Source of the DNA: Delftia sp. PS-11
Lineage (GTDB): Bacteria; Pseudomonadota; Gammaproteobacteria; Burkholderiales; Burkholderiaceae_C
Length of the DNA stretch: 64,000 bases
Assembly (NCBI RefSeq): GCF_029870285.1
Contig: NZ_JACSYA010000004.1
Location: forward strand, 62,001 to 126,000
Reading direction: 5' to 3'
Shown here: piece after piece, positions 35,631 to 48,743 of the stretch
How positions within the stretch are numbered: position 1 is the stretch's first letter
Layout of the letters: each line of letters starts with the position of its first letter
Program-made: the position numbers and the translations under genes
Notes under the pieces: generated by a model
The model's database searches: none
What the model saw: only the letters and a program-made list of their open reading frames with translations
Told to the model about the DNA's origin: nothing

Positions 35631-36596
35631 ATGCTGGTCCATCTGCTGCGCAGGCTGGGCCAGTCAGTCCTGGTACTGCTGGCCGTCTCCTTTGTCTCCT
35701 TCATGGTGTTTCGCCACATCGGCGACCCCACCATCAGCCTGCTCGGCGAGGATGCCACCGTGGCCGAGCGCGAGGCGCTGACCGAGGAGCTGGGCTTCAA
35801 CCGCCCCGTTCCCCTGCAGTACCTGGGCTATGTGGGCAAGGTGCTGCAGGGCGACCTGGGCATCTCCTACCGGCTCAAGCGGCCTGTGGCCGACATCATC
35901 GCCGAGCGCCTGCCCGCCACGCTGGAGCTGGCGCTGACGGCGGCCCTGTTCGCGCTGGTCATCGGCGTGGCGCTGGGCGTGTACACCGCCATCCGGCGCG
36001 AAGGCTTTCTCAGCCGCTGCATCATGAGCGTGTCCCTGGTGGGCGTGTCCCTGCCCACCTTCCTGATCGGCATCGGCCTGATCTACCTGTTCGCGGTCGA
36101 ACTGCGCTGGCTGCCCTCCTTCGGTCGCGGCGAAACCGTGAAGATCGGCGGCTGGGAGACCGGCCTGCTCACGGCCTCGGGCTGGTCGGCGCTGATCCTG
36201 CCGGCCATCACGCTGGGCTTTTACAACATGACGCTGATCATGCGCCTGGTGCGCGCCGAGATGCTGGAAGTGCTGCGCGCCGACTATATGCGCTTTGGCC
36301 GCGCGCGCGGGCTGCGCGAGCGCGACCTGTACTTCGGCCATGCGCTGCGCAACACCTGGATTCCCGTGATCACCATCGCGGGCCTGCAGCTGGGCTCGCT
36401 GATCGCCTTCGCCATCGTCACCGAGACCGTGTTCCAGTGGCCCGGCGTGGGCCTGCTGTTCATCTCCTCCATCCAGGGGGTGGACGTGCCGCTGATCGCC
36501 GCCTACCTGATGTTCATCGCGCTGCTGTACGTGGCCATCAACCTGCTCGTCGATTTCCTCTACGCCATCGTCGATCCGCGACTGAGAACCCGATGA
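35631..36596 (+). CDS. ABC permease, DppB type
   Basis: A 321-residue inner-membrane permease with six helices. It has the DppB-type N-terminus (LLRRLGQSVLVLLAVSFVSF) and the EAA-loop RADYMRFGRARGLRERDLYFGH split across residues 220-241, which couples to the ATPase. Its stop overlaps the next start (ATGA). Confidence 0.96.
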   Translation: MLVHLLRRLGQSVLVLLAVSFVSFMVFRHIGDPTISLLGEDATVAEREALTEELGFNRPVPLQYLGYVGKVLQGDLGISYRLKRPVADIIAERLPATLELALTAALFALVIGVALGVYTAIRREGFLSRCIMSVSLVGVSLPTFLIGIGLIYLFAVELRWLPSFGRGETVKIGGWETGLLTASGWSALILPAITLGFYNMTLIMRLVRAEMLEVLRADYMRFGRARGLRERDLYFGHALRNTWIPVITIAGLQLGSLIAFAIVTETVFQWPGVGLLFISSIQGVDVPLIAAYLMFIALLYVAINLLVDFLYAIVDPRLRTR

Positions 36597-37531
36597 CCGA
36601 ATCCGTGAAACAAGCAAACCTTCCCACGGGCTGGCGCGCCAGCGATTCGCCCGTCAAGCGTGCCTTTGCGCGCTCGCGGCTGGTGCAGGTGGCGTCGGCC
36701 GTGCTGGCGCTGATCGTGCTGGCCACGCTGCTGTCACCCTGGCTGGCCTGGCAAAACCCCTTCGATCCGGCCAACCTCGACCTCATGGACGCCTTCACGC
36801 CGCCGGGCCAGCAGGGCACCAGCGGCGCTCTGTACGCTCTGGGCTCGGATGACCAGGGCCGCGATGTCTGGAGCGCCATCCTCCATGGCCTGCGCATGTC
36901 GGTGCTGGTGGGCGTATCGGCCGTGGGCCTGTCCCTGCTGATCGGCGTGCCGCTGGGCCTGGTCTGCGGCTACGCGGGCGGCTGGTTCGACACGCTGATG
37001 ATGCGCATCGCCGATGTGCAGCTGACGTTTCCCGTCATCCTGGTCGCGCTGCTGATCTTCGGCATTGCGCGTGGCCTGCTGCCCGAGGGCTACCGTGACG
37101 ACATGGCCGTTTTCGTGATCATCATCGCCATCGGCCTGTCCGACTGGGTGCAGTACGCGCGCACCGTGCGCGGCGCCGTCATGGTCGAAAGGCACAAGGA
37201 CTACGTGCTGGCCGCTCAGCTCATCGGCCGCAGCCGCAGCGCCATCCTGGTGCGCCACATCCTGCCCAACCTGCTGGCGCCCGTGCTGGTGATCGCCACC
37301 ATCAGCTTTGCGCACGCCATCGTGGCCGAATCCACGCTGTCCTACCTGGGCGTGGGCCTGCCGCCCACCCAGCCCTCGCTGGGCACGCTGATCCGCATCG
37401 GCCAGGGCTTTCTGTTCTCGGGCGAGTGGTGGATTTTGCTGTTCCCCTCGCTGGTGCTGCTGGCCCTGGCGCTGTCTGTCAACCTCGTCGGCGACTGGCT
37501 GCGCGACGCCCTGAATCCCAAGCTGCAATGA
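36593..37531 (+). CDS. ABC permease, DppC type
   Basis: A 312-residue partner permease with the DppC features LGSDDQGRDVWSAILHGLRM and LSYLGVGLPPTQPSLGTLI. The coupling loop is around HKDYVLAAQLIGRSRSAIL. Start overlaps the DppB-type stop and its own stop overlaps the ATPase start, so all are translationally coupled. Confidence 0.96.
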   Translation: MTESVKQANLPTGWRASDSPVKRAFARSRLVQVASAVLALIVLATLLSPWLAWQNPFDPANLDLMDAFTPPGQQGTSGALYALGSDDQGRDVWSAILHGLRMSVLVGVSAVGLSLLIGVPLGLVCGYAGGWFDTLMMRIADVQLTFPVILVALLIFGIARGLLPEGYRDDMAVFVIIIAIGLSDWVQYARTVRGAVMVERHKDYVLAAQLIGRSRSAILVRHILPNLLAPVLVIATISFAHAIVAESTLSYLGVGLPPTQPSLGTLIRIGQGFLFSGEWWILLFPSLVLLALALSVNLVGDWLRDALNPKLQ

Positions 37532-39249
37532 GCACCCACCACCCACAACCCGGGCAGCCCCCCGTGCTCAGCGTGCGCGGACTGTCCGTCACCTTCGACA
37601 CCTACAAGGGTCCCGTGCAGGTGCTCGATGATGTCTCCTTCGACATCGCGCCCGGCGAAATCCTGGGCGTGGTCGGCGAATCGGGCGCGGGCAAGTCCAT
37701 GACGGGCGCTGCCGTCATCGGCCTGATCGAGGCGCCGGGCCGCATCTCGGCCGGCACCGTCCTGCTGCGCGGCGAGCGCATCGACGCCTTGCGCGGCGAA
37801 GACCTGCGGCGCATCCGTGGGCGGCGCATCGGCTCCATCTTCCAGGACCCGCTGACCAGCCTGAACCCGGTCTACACCGTCGGGCAGCACCTGGTGGAAA
37901 CCATTCGCACCCACCTGCCTGTCTCCGAAAAAGAGGCCCAGGCGCGCGCACTGGCCCTGCTCGAAGAGGTGGAAATACCCCAGGCGCGTGAGCGCATGGC
38001 CCAGTACCCGCACCAGTTCTCTGGCGGCATGCGCCAGCGCGTGGCCATCGCCCTGGCGCTGTGCGCCGAACCCGAACTCATCATTGCCGACGAGCCCACG
38101 ACCGCGCTGGACGTCTCGGTGCAGGCGCAGATCATTGCCCTGCTGCGCCGTGTCTGCAAGGAGCGCGGCGCGGCCGCCATGCTCATCACCCACGACATGG
38201 GCGTGATCGCCGAGACAGCCGACCGCGTCATGGTCATGTACCAGGGCCGCGTGCTGGAGACCGGCCCCGTGCGCCAGGTGCTCGACACGCCAGCCCAGCC
38301 CTACACCCAGGTGCTCATGGCCGCTATCCCCAGCGTGCGCCAGCGCGTGCAGCGTCTGCCCGTGCCCGAAGTGGGCGGCGGACCGGCCGCGCCCGCCGTG
38401 CCCTGGCAGCCCAGGGCACAGGCCGCGCAGCAGCCTGCGCAGGCGCTGCTGCAGGTGCATGACCTGCACAAGGCATACGATCTCTCCGGCGGCTGGCTCG
38501 CGCGCCTGCTGGCGCGCGAAGGAAAAACCATCCTCAAGGCCGTGGATGGCGTGGGCTTTTCCATCCGCAAGGGAACGACCTTCGGCCTGGTGGGCGAGTC
38601 CGGCTCCGGCAAGTCCACGGTGGCGCGCATGGTGGCCGGGCTGACCCCGCCGACCAGCGGCACCGTGCTGTTCGATGGCGTGGACAAATGGAGCGCCGCC
38701 GCGCAGACCGTGGCCATGCGCCAGCGCCTGCAGATGATCTTCCAGGACCCCTATGCCAGCCTGAACCCCCGCTGGACCGTGCACGAGCTGATCGCCGAGC
38801 CGCTGCAGGTGCTGGGCCTGACGGCCAGCCGCGAGGAAACGGCGCAGCGCGTGCAGCAGGCGCTTGCGCGCGTGCGCATGAAGCCCGACGATGCGCGCAA
38901 GTACCCGCACCAGTTCTCGGGCGGACAGCGCCAGCGCATCGCCATCGCGCGCGCCCTGGCCAGCCAGCCCGAATTCATCGTCTGCGACGAGCCGACCTCG
39001 GCGCTCGATGTCTCGGTCCAGGCCCAGGTGCTCAACCTCATGCGCGACCTGCAGGACGAATTCGGCCTGACCTACCTGCTCATCAGCCACAACCTCGCCG
39101 TCATCCGCCACATGTGCGACGACATCGGCGTCATGCAGCGCGGGCGCCTGGTGGAGGCGGGCGAAGCCTCTGCCGTGCTCGATGCGCCGCAGCACGAGTA
39201 CACGCGCGCACTGATGGCCGCCGTGCCCGACATGGCGCGCCAGCGCTGA
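37528..39249 (+). CDS. Fused double ATPase of the peptide ABC importer
   Basis: A 573-residue protein joining the DppD- and DppF-type ATPases in one chain, as in GsiA. The first half has Walker A GESGAGKS, signature FSGGMRQRVAIA and Walker B LIIADEPTTALD. The second has GESGSGKST, FSGGQRQRIAIARAL and FIVCDEPTSALD. The halves are joined by an Ala/Pro/Gln-rich linker near residues 275-310. One polypeptide can therefore power the importer. Glutathione or peptide uptake is plausible. Confidence 0.95.
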   Translation: MSTHHPQPGQPPVLSVRGLSVTFDTYKGPVQVLDDVSFDIAPGEILGVVGESGAGKSMTGAAVIGLIEAPGRISAGTVLLRGERIDALRGEDLRRIRGRRIGSIFQDPLTSLNPVYTVGQHLVETIRTHLPVSEKEAQARALALLEEVEIPQARERMAQYPHQFSGGMRQRVAIALALCAEPELIIADEPTTALDVSVQAQIIALLRRVCKERGAAAMLITHDMGVIAETADRVMVMYQGRVLETGPVRQVLDTPAQPYTQVLMAAIPSVRQRVQRLPVPEVGGGPAAPAVPWQPRAQAAQQPAQALLQVHDLHKAYDLSGGWLARLLAREGKTILKAVDGVGFSIRKGTTFGLVGESGSGKSTVARMVAGLTPPTSGTVLFDGVDKWSAAAQTVAMRQRLQMIFQDPYASLNPRWTVHELIAEPLQVLGLTASREETAQRVQQALARVRMKPDDARKYPHQFSGGQRQRIAIARALASQPEFIVCDEPTSALDVSVQAQVLNLMRDLQDEFGLTYLLISHNLAVIRHMCDDIGVMQRGRLVEAGEASAVLDAPQHEYTRALMAAVPDMARQR

Positions 39250-39266
39250 GCGCCGCCGCGCTCCGG

Positions 39267-39950
39267 CTACCGGGTCTTGGCCGGCTCGGCCGCTGCCCCT
39301 GCAGCGGCGGGGGCCTGCTGTACGGGGCCGATGGTGGTGCGCACCACGCGCTGGCCCTGGGGCGGCTGCGGGAAGCCGGTCAGTGCCGCATCGAACAAAA
39401 TGCCGAAGATGGCCGGATCATCGGTCCACACATCCTGGCGCCGCGCCGAAGTCTCGTACACGATCTTCTGCGTCGTGGCATCGCGCATCACGATGCTCAC
39501 CGCGCGGTAGTACTCCAGGGGCGGGCCGTCGAACATGAAGCTGCTGTTGACGCCCCAGCCACGATGGCCCCAGCCATAGCCGATGCCCCATCCCCAGCGC
39601 GTGCCCCAGGGACCGTAGTAGGGCCATGCGGCATAGTCGCGCGCATAGCGTGCATCGGCGCCGATCTGCACGACCAGGCCGGCCTGCGCATCATCGCGTT
39701 GCAGGCCCACGCGGGCCAGCGCCTGCTGCGCCTGGGATTCGATGGCCGCGAAATGCGCCTGCGCCTCGCGCTGCGAGGGCAGAACTTCAAGTCGGTAAGT
39801 GGGTGGCGCGGGCAGCGCGGCCAGCGCCGAATAGCTCTGTACCGTGCTCTGGACCTCGCGCACACTGGCGCAACCGGACAGCAGGGCCGTGGCGGCCAGT
39901 GCCGTTGCGGCCATTGCCAGTGCCCTGGCATGGATGCTGCGCAGCTTCAT
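39267..39950 (-). CDS. DUF4136 lipoprotein
   Basis: A 227-residue protein with a lipobox ATALLSGCAS, so it is lipid-anchored. The middle is rich in Gly/Trp/Tyr (WGTRWGWGIGYGWG), and the C-terminus has YRAVSIVMRDATTQKIVYET, typical of DUF4136 envelope lipoproteins of unknown function. GGAGT precedes the ATG. It is convergent with the ABC operon and follows the ttcA terminator. Confidence 0.88.
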   Translation of the reverse strand: MKLRSIHARALAMAATALAATALLSGCASVREVQSTVQSYSALAALPAPPTYRLEVLPSQREAQAHFAAIESQAQQALARVGLQRDDAQAGLVVQIGADARYARDYAAWPYYGPWGTRWGWGIGYGWGHRGWGVNSSFMFDGPPLEYYRAVSIVMRDATTQKIVYETSARRQDVWTDDPAIFGILFDAALTGFPQPPQGQRVVRTTIGPVQQAPAAAGAAAEPAKTR

Positions 39951-39967
39951 GGTGGACTCCTTGATCG

Positions 39968-39995
39968 AAAAAAAGGCCCGTGCGAACGGGCCTTT
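39968..39995 (-). terminator. Rho-independent terminator after ttcA
   Basis: On the minus strand: AAAGGCCCGT, loop TCGC, ACGGGCCTTT, then further T. It begins 34 bases after the ttcA stop and separates that unit from the lipoprotein gene. Confidence 0.92.
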
Positions 39996-40029
39996 GTTGG
40001 AGTGGGGCGCTTTGTTTTTGGTTCAGCCG

Positions 40030-40992
40030 TCAGGACAGTTGTACCACCTGCAGGCCCGCAAGTGCGGGTGCCGTGGGCAATTCCTCGTGGTCGAAAGCCA
40101 TGTCGCCGTTGGGATCGGCGATGCCTGTGGCCTTGGCATTCTTGAAGTCATGCAGGTTGGGGTCCATCATGTGCGTGGTCACGATATGGCCCATGGCGCG
40201 GAACATGCTCTCCACGCGGCCCGGGAACTTCTTGTCCCACTCGCGCAGCAGCTCGCCCACGGCCACGCGCTGCAGGCCGTCCTGGCTGCCGCAGAGGTTG
40301 CAGGGAATGATGGGGAAGTTCTGGTACTGCGCCCAGCGCGTCGTGTCCTTCTCGGTCACATAGCACAGCGGGCGGATCACCACATGCCTGCCATCGTCCG
40401 ACACCAGCTTCGGCGGCATGCCCTTCATGCGGCCGCCGTAGAACATGTTGAGCATCAGCGTCTGCACGATGTCATCGCGGTGATGGCCCAGCGCCACCTT
40501 GGTGCAGCCCAGCTCGTCGGCCACCTTGTAGAGAATGGCGCGGCGCAGGCGCGAGCACAGGCCGCAGGTGGTCTTGCCCTCGGGCACCACGCGCTTGACC
40601 ACGCTGTAGGTATCCTGCGTCTCGATGTGGTAGTCCACGCCGATGCTCTGGAAGTACTCGGGCAGCACATGGTCGGGAAAGCCCGGCTGCTTCTGGTCCA
40701 GGTTCACGGCCACCAGCTCGAACTTCACGGGCGCGCGCTTTTGCAGCTTGCGCAGCACATCCAGCAGGGTATAGCTGTCCTTGCCGCCCGACATGCACAC
40801 CATGATCTTGTCGCCTTCCTCGATCATGTTGAAGTCGGTGATGGCGCGGCCCACCTCGCGGCACAGGCGTTTTTCGAGCTTGATCTGCTCGCGCTCTATC
40901 TTGATCTTGTTGCCAGGCGCGGCATCGGCGCTGGCCTGGGCTTCGGCGGCGGCCTCCTCGGCCAGCCAGGGGTTGTCAGTCACTGCGTTCAT
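40030..40992 (-). CDS. ttcA: tRNA 2-thiocytidine biosynthesis protein TtcA
   Basis: A 320-residue PP-loop ATPase that thiolates C32 of certain tRNAs with an iron-sulfur cluster. The PP-loop is [13 protein letters not shown]. The cluster cysteines lie in [12 protein letters not shown] and in the later PCNLCGSQ. The ATG at 40992 is just after the folB stop on the same strand (4 bp); further upstream sequence belongs to folB. A strong terminator follows. Confidence 0.96.
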   Translation of the reverse strand: MNAVTDNPWLAEEAAAEAQASADAAPGNKIKIEREQIKLEKRLCREVGRAITDFNMIEEGDKIMVCMSGGKDSYTLLDVLRKLQKRAPVKFELVAVNLDQKQPGFPDHVLPEYFQSIGVDYHIETQDTYSVVKRVVPEGKTTCGLCSRLRRAILYKVADELGCTKVALGHHRDDIVQTLMLNMFYGGRMKGMPPKLVSDDGRHVVIRPLCYVTEKDTTRWAQYQNFPIIPCNLCGSQDGLQRVAVGELLREWDKKFPGRVESMFRAMGHIVTTHMMDPNLHDFKNAKATGIADPNGDMAFDHEELPTAPALAGLQVVQLS

Positions 40993-40996
40993 TGGG

Positions 40997-41368
40997 TCAC
41001 CATTGTCCGGTCTCGACGCGAATGGCCACTTCGCAGTCGTCAAATATTTCAAGCTTGGCGATCTTCACGCGCACGCCCAGCACGCCGGGCAGCTGCATCA
41101 GGCGCTGCGCCAGCTTGCCGATCAGGCTCTCCAGCAGGTTCACATGCTCCGCCGTGCACTCGTCGATGATGATCTGGCGCACCTTGCGGTAGTCCAGCAC
41201 ATGCAGGATGTCATCGTCGCGCGGCGTCAGCGGCTGCGTGCCCAGGCTCAGCTCGGCATCGACCTGGATGGGCTGCGGGGTTTTCTTCTCGTGGGCGAGG
41301 ATGCCCAGGTTGGCGTCGAAGCGCAAACCCGTAAGCGTCAGGATCTGTTGTCCGGTGGCGGAGTTCAT
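40997..41368 (-). CDS. folB: Dihydroneopterin aldolase (FolB)
   Basis: A 123-residue tunnelling-fold enzyme of folate synthesis, converting dihydroneopterin to hydroxymethyl-dihydropterin. It carries [31 protein letters not shown], and [13 protein letters not shown] with the conserved glutamate that contacts pterin. It sits between ttcA and an SDR that may be a pteridine reductase. Confidence 0.92.
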   Translation of the reverse strand: MNSATGQQILTLTGLRFDANLGILAHEKKTPQPIQVDAELSLGTQPLTPRDDDILHVLDYRKVRQIIIDECTAEHVNLLESLIGKLAQRLMQLPGVLGVRVKIAKLEIFDDCEVAIRVETGQW

Positions 41369-41401
41369 GGGGGAAAAGCCGGGGGGCGCCTCAAAGGGCG
41401 C

Positions 41402-42187
41402 TTACATCATGGAAAAATCGCGCTCGAAGCGCTGCAGGTGCTGGCCGCCATCGACCAGCAGTGTCGTGCCCGTGATGGACTGGTTGTCCAGCGCGAAACA
41501 CACGGTGGAGGCCACATCGGCCGCATTGGACGAGCGGCCCAGCGGGCTCATCGTATGCAGCGTCTCGAAGCGCTCCTGGCTCAGCAGATGGCTGGGCAGC
41601 GTCAGTCCGGGCGCCACGCCAACCACGCGCACGTGCGGTGCCAGCGCCAGCGCCAGCATGGTGCCGGCCGCTTCCAGCGCTGCCTTGGACAGCGTGTAGC
41701 TGAGAAAATCGGGGTTCTGGTTCCAGAGCTTCTGGTCCAGCATATTGACCACGGCGCCACGGGCATGCTCCTCGCCAGCGGCCACGCGCTCCTGGATGTG
41801 CGCATGCAGCCCCTGGGCCAGCAAAATGGGCGCGCCCGTGTTGCTGCGCAAATGCGCCTCCAGCGCCACATAGCAAAAACTGTTCACATCGTCATGCTCG
41901 AACAGCGAGGCATTGTTGACCACGGCATCCAGATGGCCGAAGTGCGCCACCGCGCGCGGCACCAGCGAGCGCACCGAATCCTCGTTGAAGAAATCGGCAT
42001 CCAGCGCTGTGCTGTCGCCTGACAGCTGGGCGCACTCCATGGCCGTTTCCTGCGCCTGCTCATTCGAGTCGCGGTAGTGGATGGCCACCTGCCAGCCGGC
42101 GCGAGCCAGTGCGAGTGCGATATCGCGGCCCAGACGGCGGGCGGCGCCGGTCACCAAAACGGTGCGTGGTCGTGCAGATGTGGACAT
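41402..42187 (-). CDS. SDR oxidoreductase, possible pteridine reductase (FolM-like)
   Basis: A 261-residue short-chain dehydrogenase. The nucleotide site is VTGAARRLGRDIA, where the extra arginine pattern resembles NADPH-dependent pteridine reductases. NNAS replaces NNAG, and the catalytic pair is YTLSK. Adjacency to folB (33 bp) supports a role in reducing dihydromonapterin or dihydrofolate. The substrate is an inference. The ATG at 42187 overlaps the divergent gene start by 10 bases. Confidence 0.85.
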   Translation of the reverse strand: MSTSARPRTVLVTGAARRLGRDIALALARAGWQVAIHYRDSNEQAQETAMECAQLSGDSTALDADFFNEDSVRSLVPRAVAHFGHLDAVVNNASLFEHDDVNSFCYVALEAHLRSNTGAPILLAQGLHAHIQERVAAGEEHARGAVVNMLDQKLWNQNPDFLSYTLSKAALEAAGTMLALALAPHVRVVGVAPGLTLPSHLLSQERFETLHTMSPLGRSSNAADVASTVCFALDNQSITGTTLLVDGGQHLQRFERDFSMM

Positions 42188-43317
42188 TCGAGGACAATGT
42201 GCTGATTGTGACGACAGAACCTTCAATTTTAACGACCGCCCTGGAAACCCGTATTGCGCAAGAGATTGCCGCAGCGGACGGCTGGCTGCCCTTCGACCGC
42301 TTCATGGCACTGGCGCTCTACGAACCAGGACTTGGTTACTATGCCAACAATACGGCCAAATTCGGGTTGATGGCATCCTCCGGCAGCGATTTTGTGACCG
42401 CGCCCGAGATGTCGCCAGTATTTGGTCAGCTACTGGCGGCCCAGGTGGCCGAGGCGCTGGTGCGCACGGGCACGCGCCAGGTCTGGGAATTCGGCGCCGG
42501 CACGGGTGCGCTGGCACTGCAGGTGCTGGACGAACTGGCCGCGCTGGGCGTGCGGCCCGACCGCTACACCATCGTGGATGTGTCGGGCACGCTGCGCGCA
42601 CGCCAGCAGCTGCGGCTGGCCAGGTACGGCGGCCTGGTGCACTGGGCCGATGCGCTGCCGGCCCGGCTCGAAGGCGTGGTCATCGGCAACGAAGTGCTGG
42701 ACGCCATGCCCGTGCAGCTGCTGCAGCGCCTGGGCGGCGCATGGCATGAGCGCGGCGTGGTGCGGCGCCCCGAGGGCGGCTTTGGCTGGCAGGACCGGCT
42801 CACGCCGCTGCGCCCGCCCATGGACATCGAGGGCGAGCACGACTACCTGACCGAAATCCACGCCCAGGGCGAGGCCTTCATCCGCACGCTGGGCGAGCAC
42901 ATGGTGCGCGGCGCGGCATTCTTCATCGACTACGGCTTTGGCGAATCCGAGTACTACCACCCTCAGCGCCACATGGGCACCCTGGTCTGCCACCGGCTGC
43001 ACAAAGTGGACGACGACCCGCTGACCGACGTCGGCCTCAAGGACATCACCGCCCACGTCAACTTCACGGGCACGGCCGTGGCCGCCCAGGACGCAGGCTT
43101 CGAGGTGCTGGGCTACACCAACCAGGCCCACTTTCTCATCAACTGCGGCCTGGGGCCCAAGCTCGACGCCCTGGAACAGGGGCCGCGTGCCATGGCCGCC
43201 AAACTCATGATGGAGCACGAGATGGGCGAACTGTTCAAGGTCATCGGCCTGGTCAAGGGCGCTGAGCCCTGGGACGCCCTGGGCTTCGTGCGCGGCGACC
43301 GCACGCACCGGCTGTAG
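42178..43317 (+). CDS. SAM-dependent methyltransferase, MidA/NDUFAF7 family
   Basis: About 379 residues of a DUF185 methyltransferase, the family of mitochondrial NDUFAF7, which methylates an arginine of a complex I subunit. Motifs are YEPGLGYYAN, SDFVTAPEMSPVFG, the SAM site VWEFGAGTGALA and VIGNEVLDAMPV. The true start is uncertain: ATG 42178, or GTG 42199 or 42208 after GAGGA. The bacterial substrate is unknown. The start region overlaps that of the divergent SDR gene. Confidence 0.92.
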   Translation: MWTFEDNVLIVTTEPSILTTALETRIAQEIAAADGWLPFDRFMALALYEPGLGYYANNTAKFGLMASSGSDFVTAPEMSPVFGQLLAAQVAEALVRTGTRQVWEFGAGTGALALQVLDELAALGVRPDRYTIVDVSGTLRARQQLRLARYGGLVHWADALPARLEGVVIGNEVLDAMPVQLLQRLGGAWHERGVVRRPEGGFGWQDRLTPLRPPMDIEGEHDYLTEIHAQGEAFIRTLGEHMVRGAAFFIDYGFGESEYYHPQRHMGTLVCHRLHKVDDDPLTDVGLKDITAHVNFTGTAVAAQDAGFEVLGYTNQAHFLINCGLGPKLDALEQGPRAMAAKLMMEHEMGELFKVIGLVKGAEPWDALGFVRGDRTHRL

Positions 43318-43325
43318 CCCGCGCC

Positions 43326-43520
43326 ATGATCCGCTGGCTCCTGGTCATCTTTCTGGCCCTGCTGCTGTTCAACGGGCTGCATGCCTGGCTGGAGCGCCTG
43401 GGCCTGGGGCGCCTGCCGGGCGACTTGCGCTTTCGCCTGTTCGGGCGCACGATCTTTCTGCCCATCGGCAGCACCGTGGTGCTCAGCCTGGTGGCCGCCC
43501 TGATTGCCAAACTGGTTTGA
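43326..43520 (+). CDS. DUF2905 small membrane protein
   Basis: A 64-residue protein with two hydrophobic helices (about 1-22 and 45-62) separated by LGRLPGDLRFRLFGRTIFLP, the DUF2905 signature. It lies 8 bp after the methyltransferase and is probably co-transcribed. The function of the family is unknown. Confidence 0.92.
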   Translation: MIRWLLVIFLALLLFNGLHAWLERLGLGRLPGDLRFRLFGRTIFLPIGSTVVLSLVAALIAKLV

Positions 43521-43835
43521 CGCCAGCTGGCCCCGGCTTTTGGCAGTCTGGCAGGGCGGCAGACAGCTGCCAGGCCATATTTCAGACTTGTCTTAACGAC
43601 AAAAGCCCGCGCTTTCCCTAAATTCAGCGCCAAGACAGTCAGTACGTAAAACAGCTTGCTGACGGCCACGTGGGCTGCTGACTGTCTGGCCGTATCCCTG
43701 CGGCCTGCTCGCGCTGGCCTGTCCAGCCTTCCCAGGCGCAGTCTTTGCGCCTGCTACATCCACTTTTGCCATGGAGCCTGCGGGCCGCAGACCTCTGCGC
43801 CCGTTTGACCTATGGCCAAACGGGAGGTTCATGCC
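43521..43835. other. Autotransporter leader region with inverted repeats
   Basis: No gene is supported here. AGACAGTCAG (43633-43642) and CTGACTGTCT (43678-43687) form a perfect 10-bp inverted repeat. Just before the autotransporter start, CCCGTTTG (43800-43807) pairs perfectly with CAAACGGG (43817-43824) across nine bases, and the right arm includes the first three bases of the GGGAGG ribosome-binding site. The hairpin could modulate translation. TTGTCTTAACGACAA at 43589-43603 is a weaker repeat. Confidence 0.65.
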
Positions 43836-47459
<3,624 letters not shown>

Positions 47460-47462
47460 GCG

Positions 47463-48734
47463 TCAGGGGGCAGCCGGCGCGCTGCCTGCCCGTGCCAGCC
47501 ATGCGGCCACGGCCTGGGTGCGGGCGGCATGCACCGCCTCGCCGATGGCCTTGCCCTGCTTGCCCTGTGCCGCTGCTTCGGCGGCCGCCTGCGCCGTCGG
47601 GACCGACAGCGCCGCAGCCAGCGCATCGCGCAGGCGCTGGCGCTGGGGGTAGGGCCGATCCGCAAAGCCCAGGCGCCCGCGCGCATCGCACTCGCAGGCC
47701 AGCAGGGCCTGCTCGAAGCGCCCGGGCTTGCGGATGGCGTCGCAGCGTTCCAGCAGGCGCATGATGGCCTGCGCGTCCAGTGCATCGCTGCGGTGGATAT
47801 TGCCGTGCTCGCGGGCCACCACATCGGCCAGCTCCTGGCAGTCGGTGGGCACGCGCAGCCGCTGGCCTACCTGCCGTGCCAGTTCGGCGCTGCGCTGCTC
47901 ATGGCCGATATGGCGCGGCAGCACATCGGCAGGTGTCGTGCCCTTGCCCAGGTCGTGCACCAGGCAGGCGTAGCGCACGGCCAGCGGGGCATCGAGCCGG
48001 GCCGCCATGTCCAGCACCATCATGGTGTGCACGCCGGTATCGACTTCGGGGTGGTATTCGGCGCGCTGGGGCACGCCCCACAGCCGGTCCAACTCGGGCA
48101 ACAGCACGGCCAGCGCTGTGCAGGCGCGCAGCAGCCCGAACATGCGCGAGGGGTGGCTCTCCATCAGCCCCCGGCTGATTTCCTGCCAGACGCGCTCTGG
48201 CACCAGGGCGCTGGCTTCGCCTGCCGTCACCATCTCCCGCATCAGCTCCAGGGTCTGCGGCGCAACCGAAAAGTCGTGCAGGCGGGCAGCAAAGCGTGCC
48301 ACCCGCAGGATGCGAACGGGGTCTTCCCGGAAGGCATCGGTCACATGGCGCAGCACCTTGCTGCGCAGGTCGGCCTGGCCGCCGTAGGGATCGACGACTG
48401 CCTCCCCGCCATCCCAATCCGGCGCCGCCGCCATGGCGTTGATGGTCAGGTCGCGCCGTGCCAGGTCCTGCTCCAGCGTGACATCGGGCGCTGCCTGCAC
48501 GACAAAGCCCCGGTAGCCCTGGCCGCTTTTGCGCTCGGTGCGCGCCAGCGCGTATTCCTCACGGGTCTGTGGATGCAGGAAGACCGGAAAGTCCCGCCCC
48601 ACGGGCAGGAAGCCGCGCGCTGCCATCTGCTCGGGCGTGGCACCGACCACGACCCAGTCATGGTCATGCACGGCCCGGCCCAGCAGGCGGTCGCGCACGG
48701 CGCCGCCCACCATATACACCTGATATTCACTCAT
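47463..48734 (-). CDS. cca: CCA-adding tRNA nucleotidyltransferase with HD domain
   Basis: A 423-residue enzyme that adds or repairs the 3' CCA end of tRNA. The nucleotidyltransferase motif is [12 protein letters not shown] with the metal aspartates in [19 protein letters not shown] and the [15 protein letters not shown] block follow. The C-terminal HD domain (CLVHDLGKG) gives the phosphatase/phosphodiesterase activity of the bacterial multifunctional form. Convergent with the autotransporter, 3 bp between stops. Confidence 0.97.
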   Translation of the reverse strand: MSEYQVYMVGGAVRDRLLGRAVHDHDWVVVGATPEQMAARGFLPVGRDFPVFLHPQTREEYALARTERKSGQGYRGFVVQAAPDVTLEQDLARRDLTINAMAAAPDWDGGEAVVDPYGGQADLRSKVLRHVTDAFREDPVRILRVARFAARLHDFSVAPQTLELMREMVTAGEASALVPERVWQEISRGLMESHPSRMFGLLRACTALAVLLPELDRLWGVPQRAEYHPEVDTGVHTMMVLDMAARLDAPLAVRYACLVHDLGKGTTPADVLPRHIGHEQRSAELARQVGQRLRVPTDCQELADVVAREHGNIHRSDALDAQAIMRLLERCDAIRKPGRFEQALLACECDARGRLGFADRPYPQRQRLRDALAAALSVPTAQAAAEAAAQGKQGKAIGEAVHAARTQAVAAWLARAGSAPAAP

Positions 48735-48743
48735 GCCCCGATG

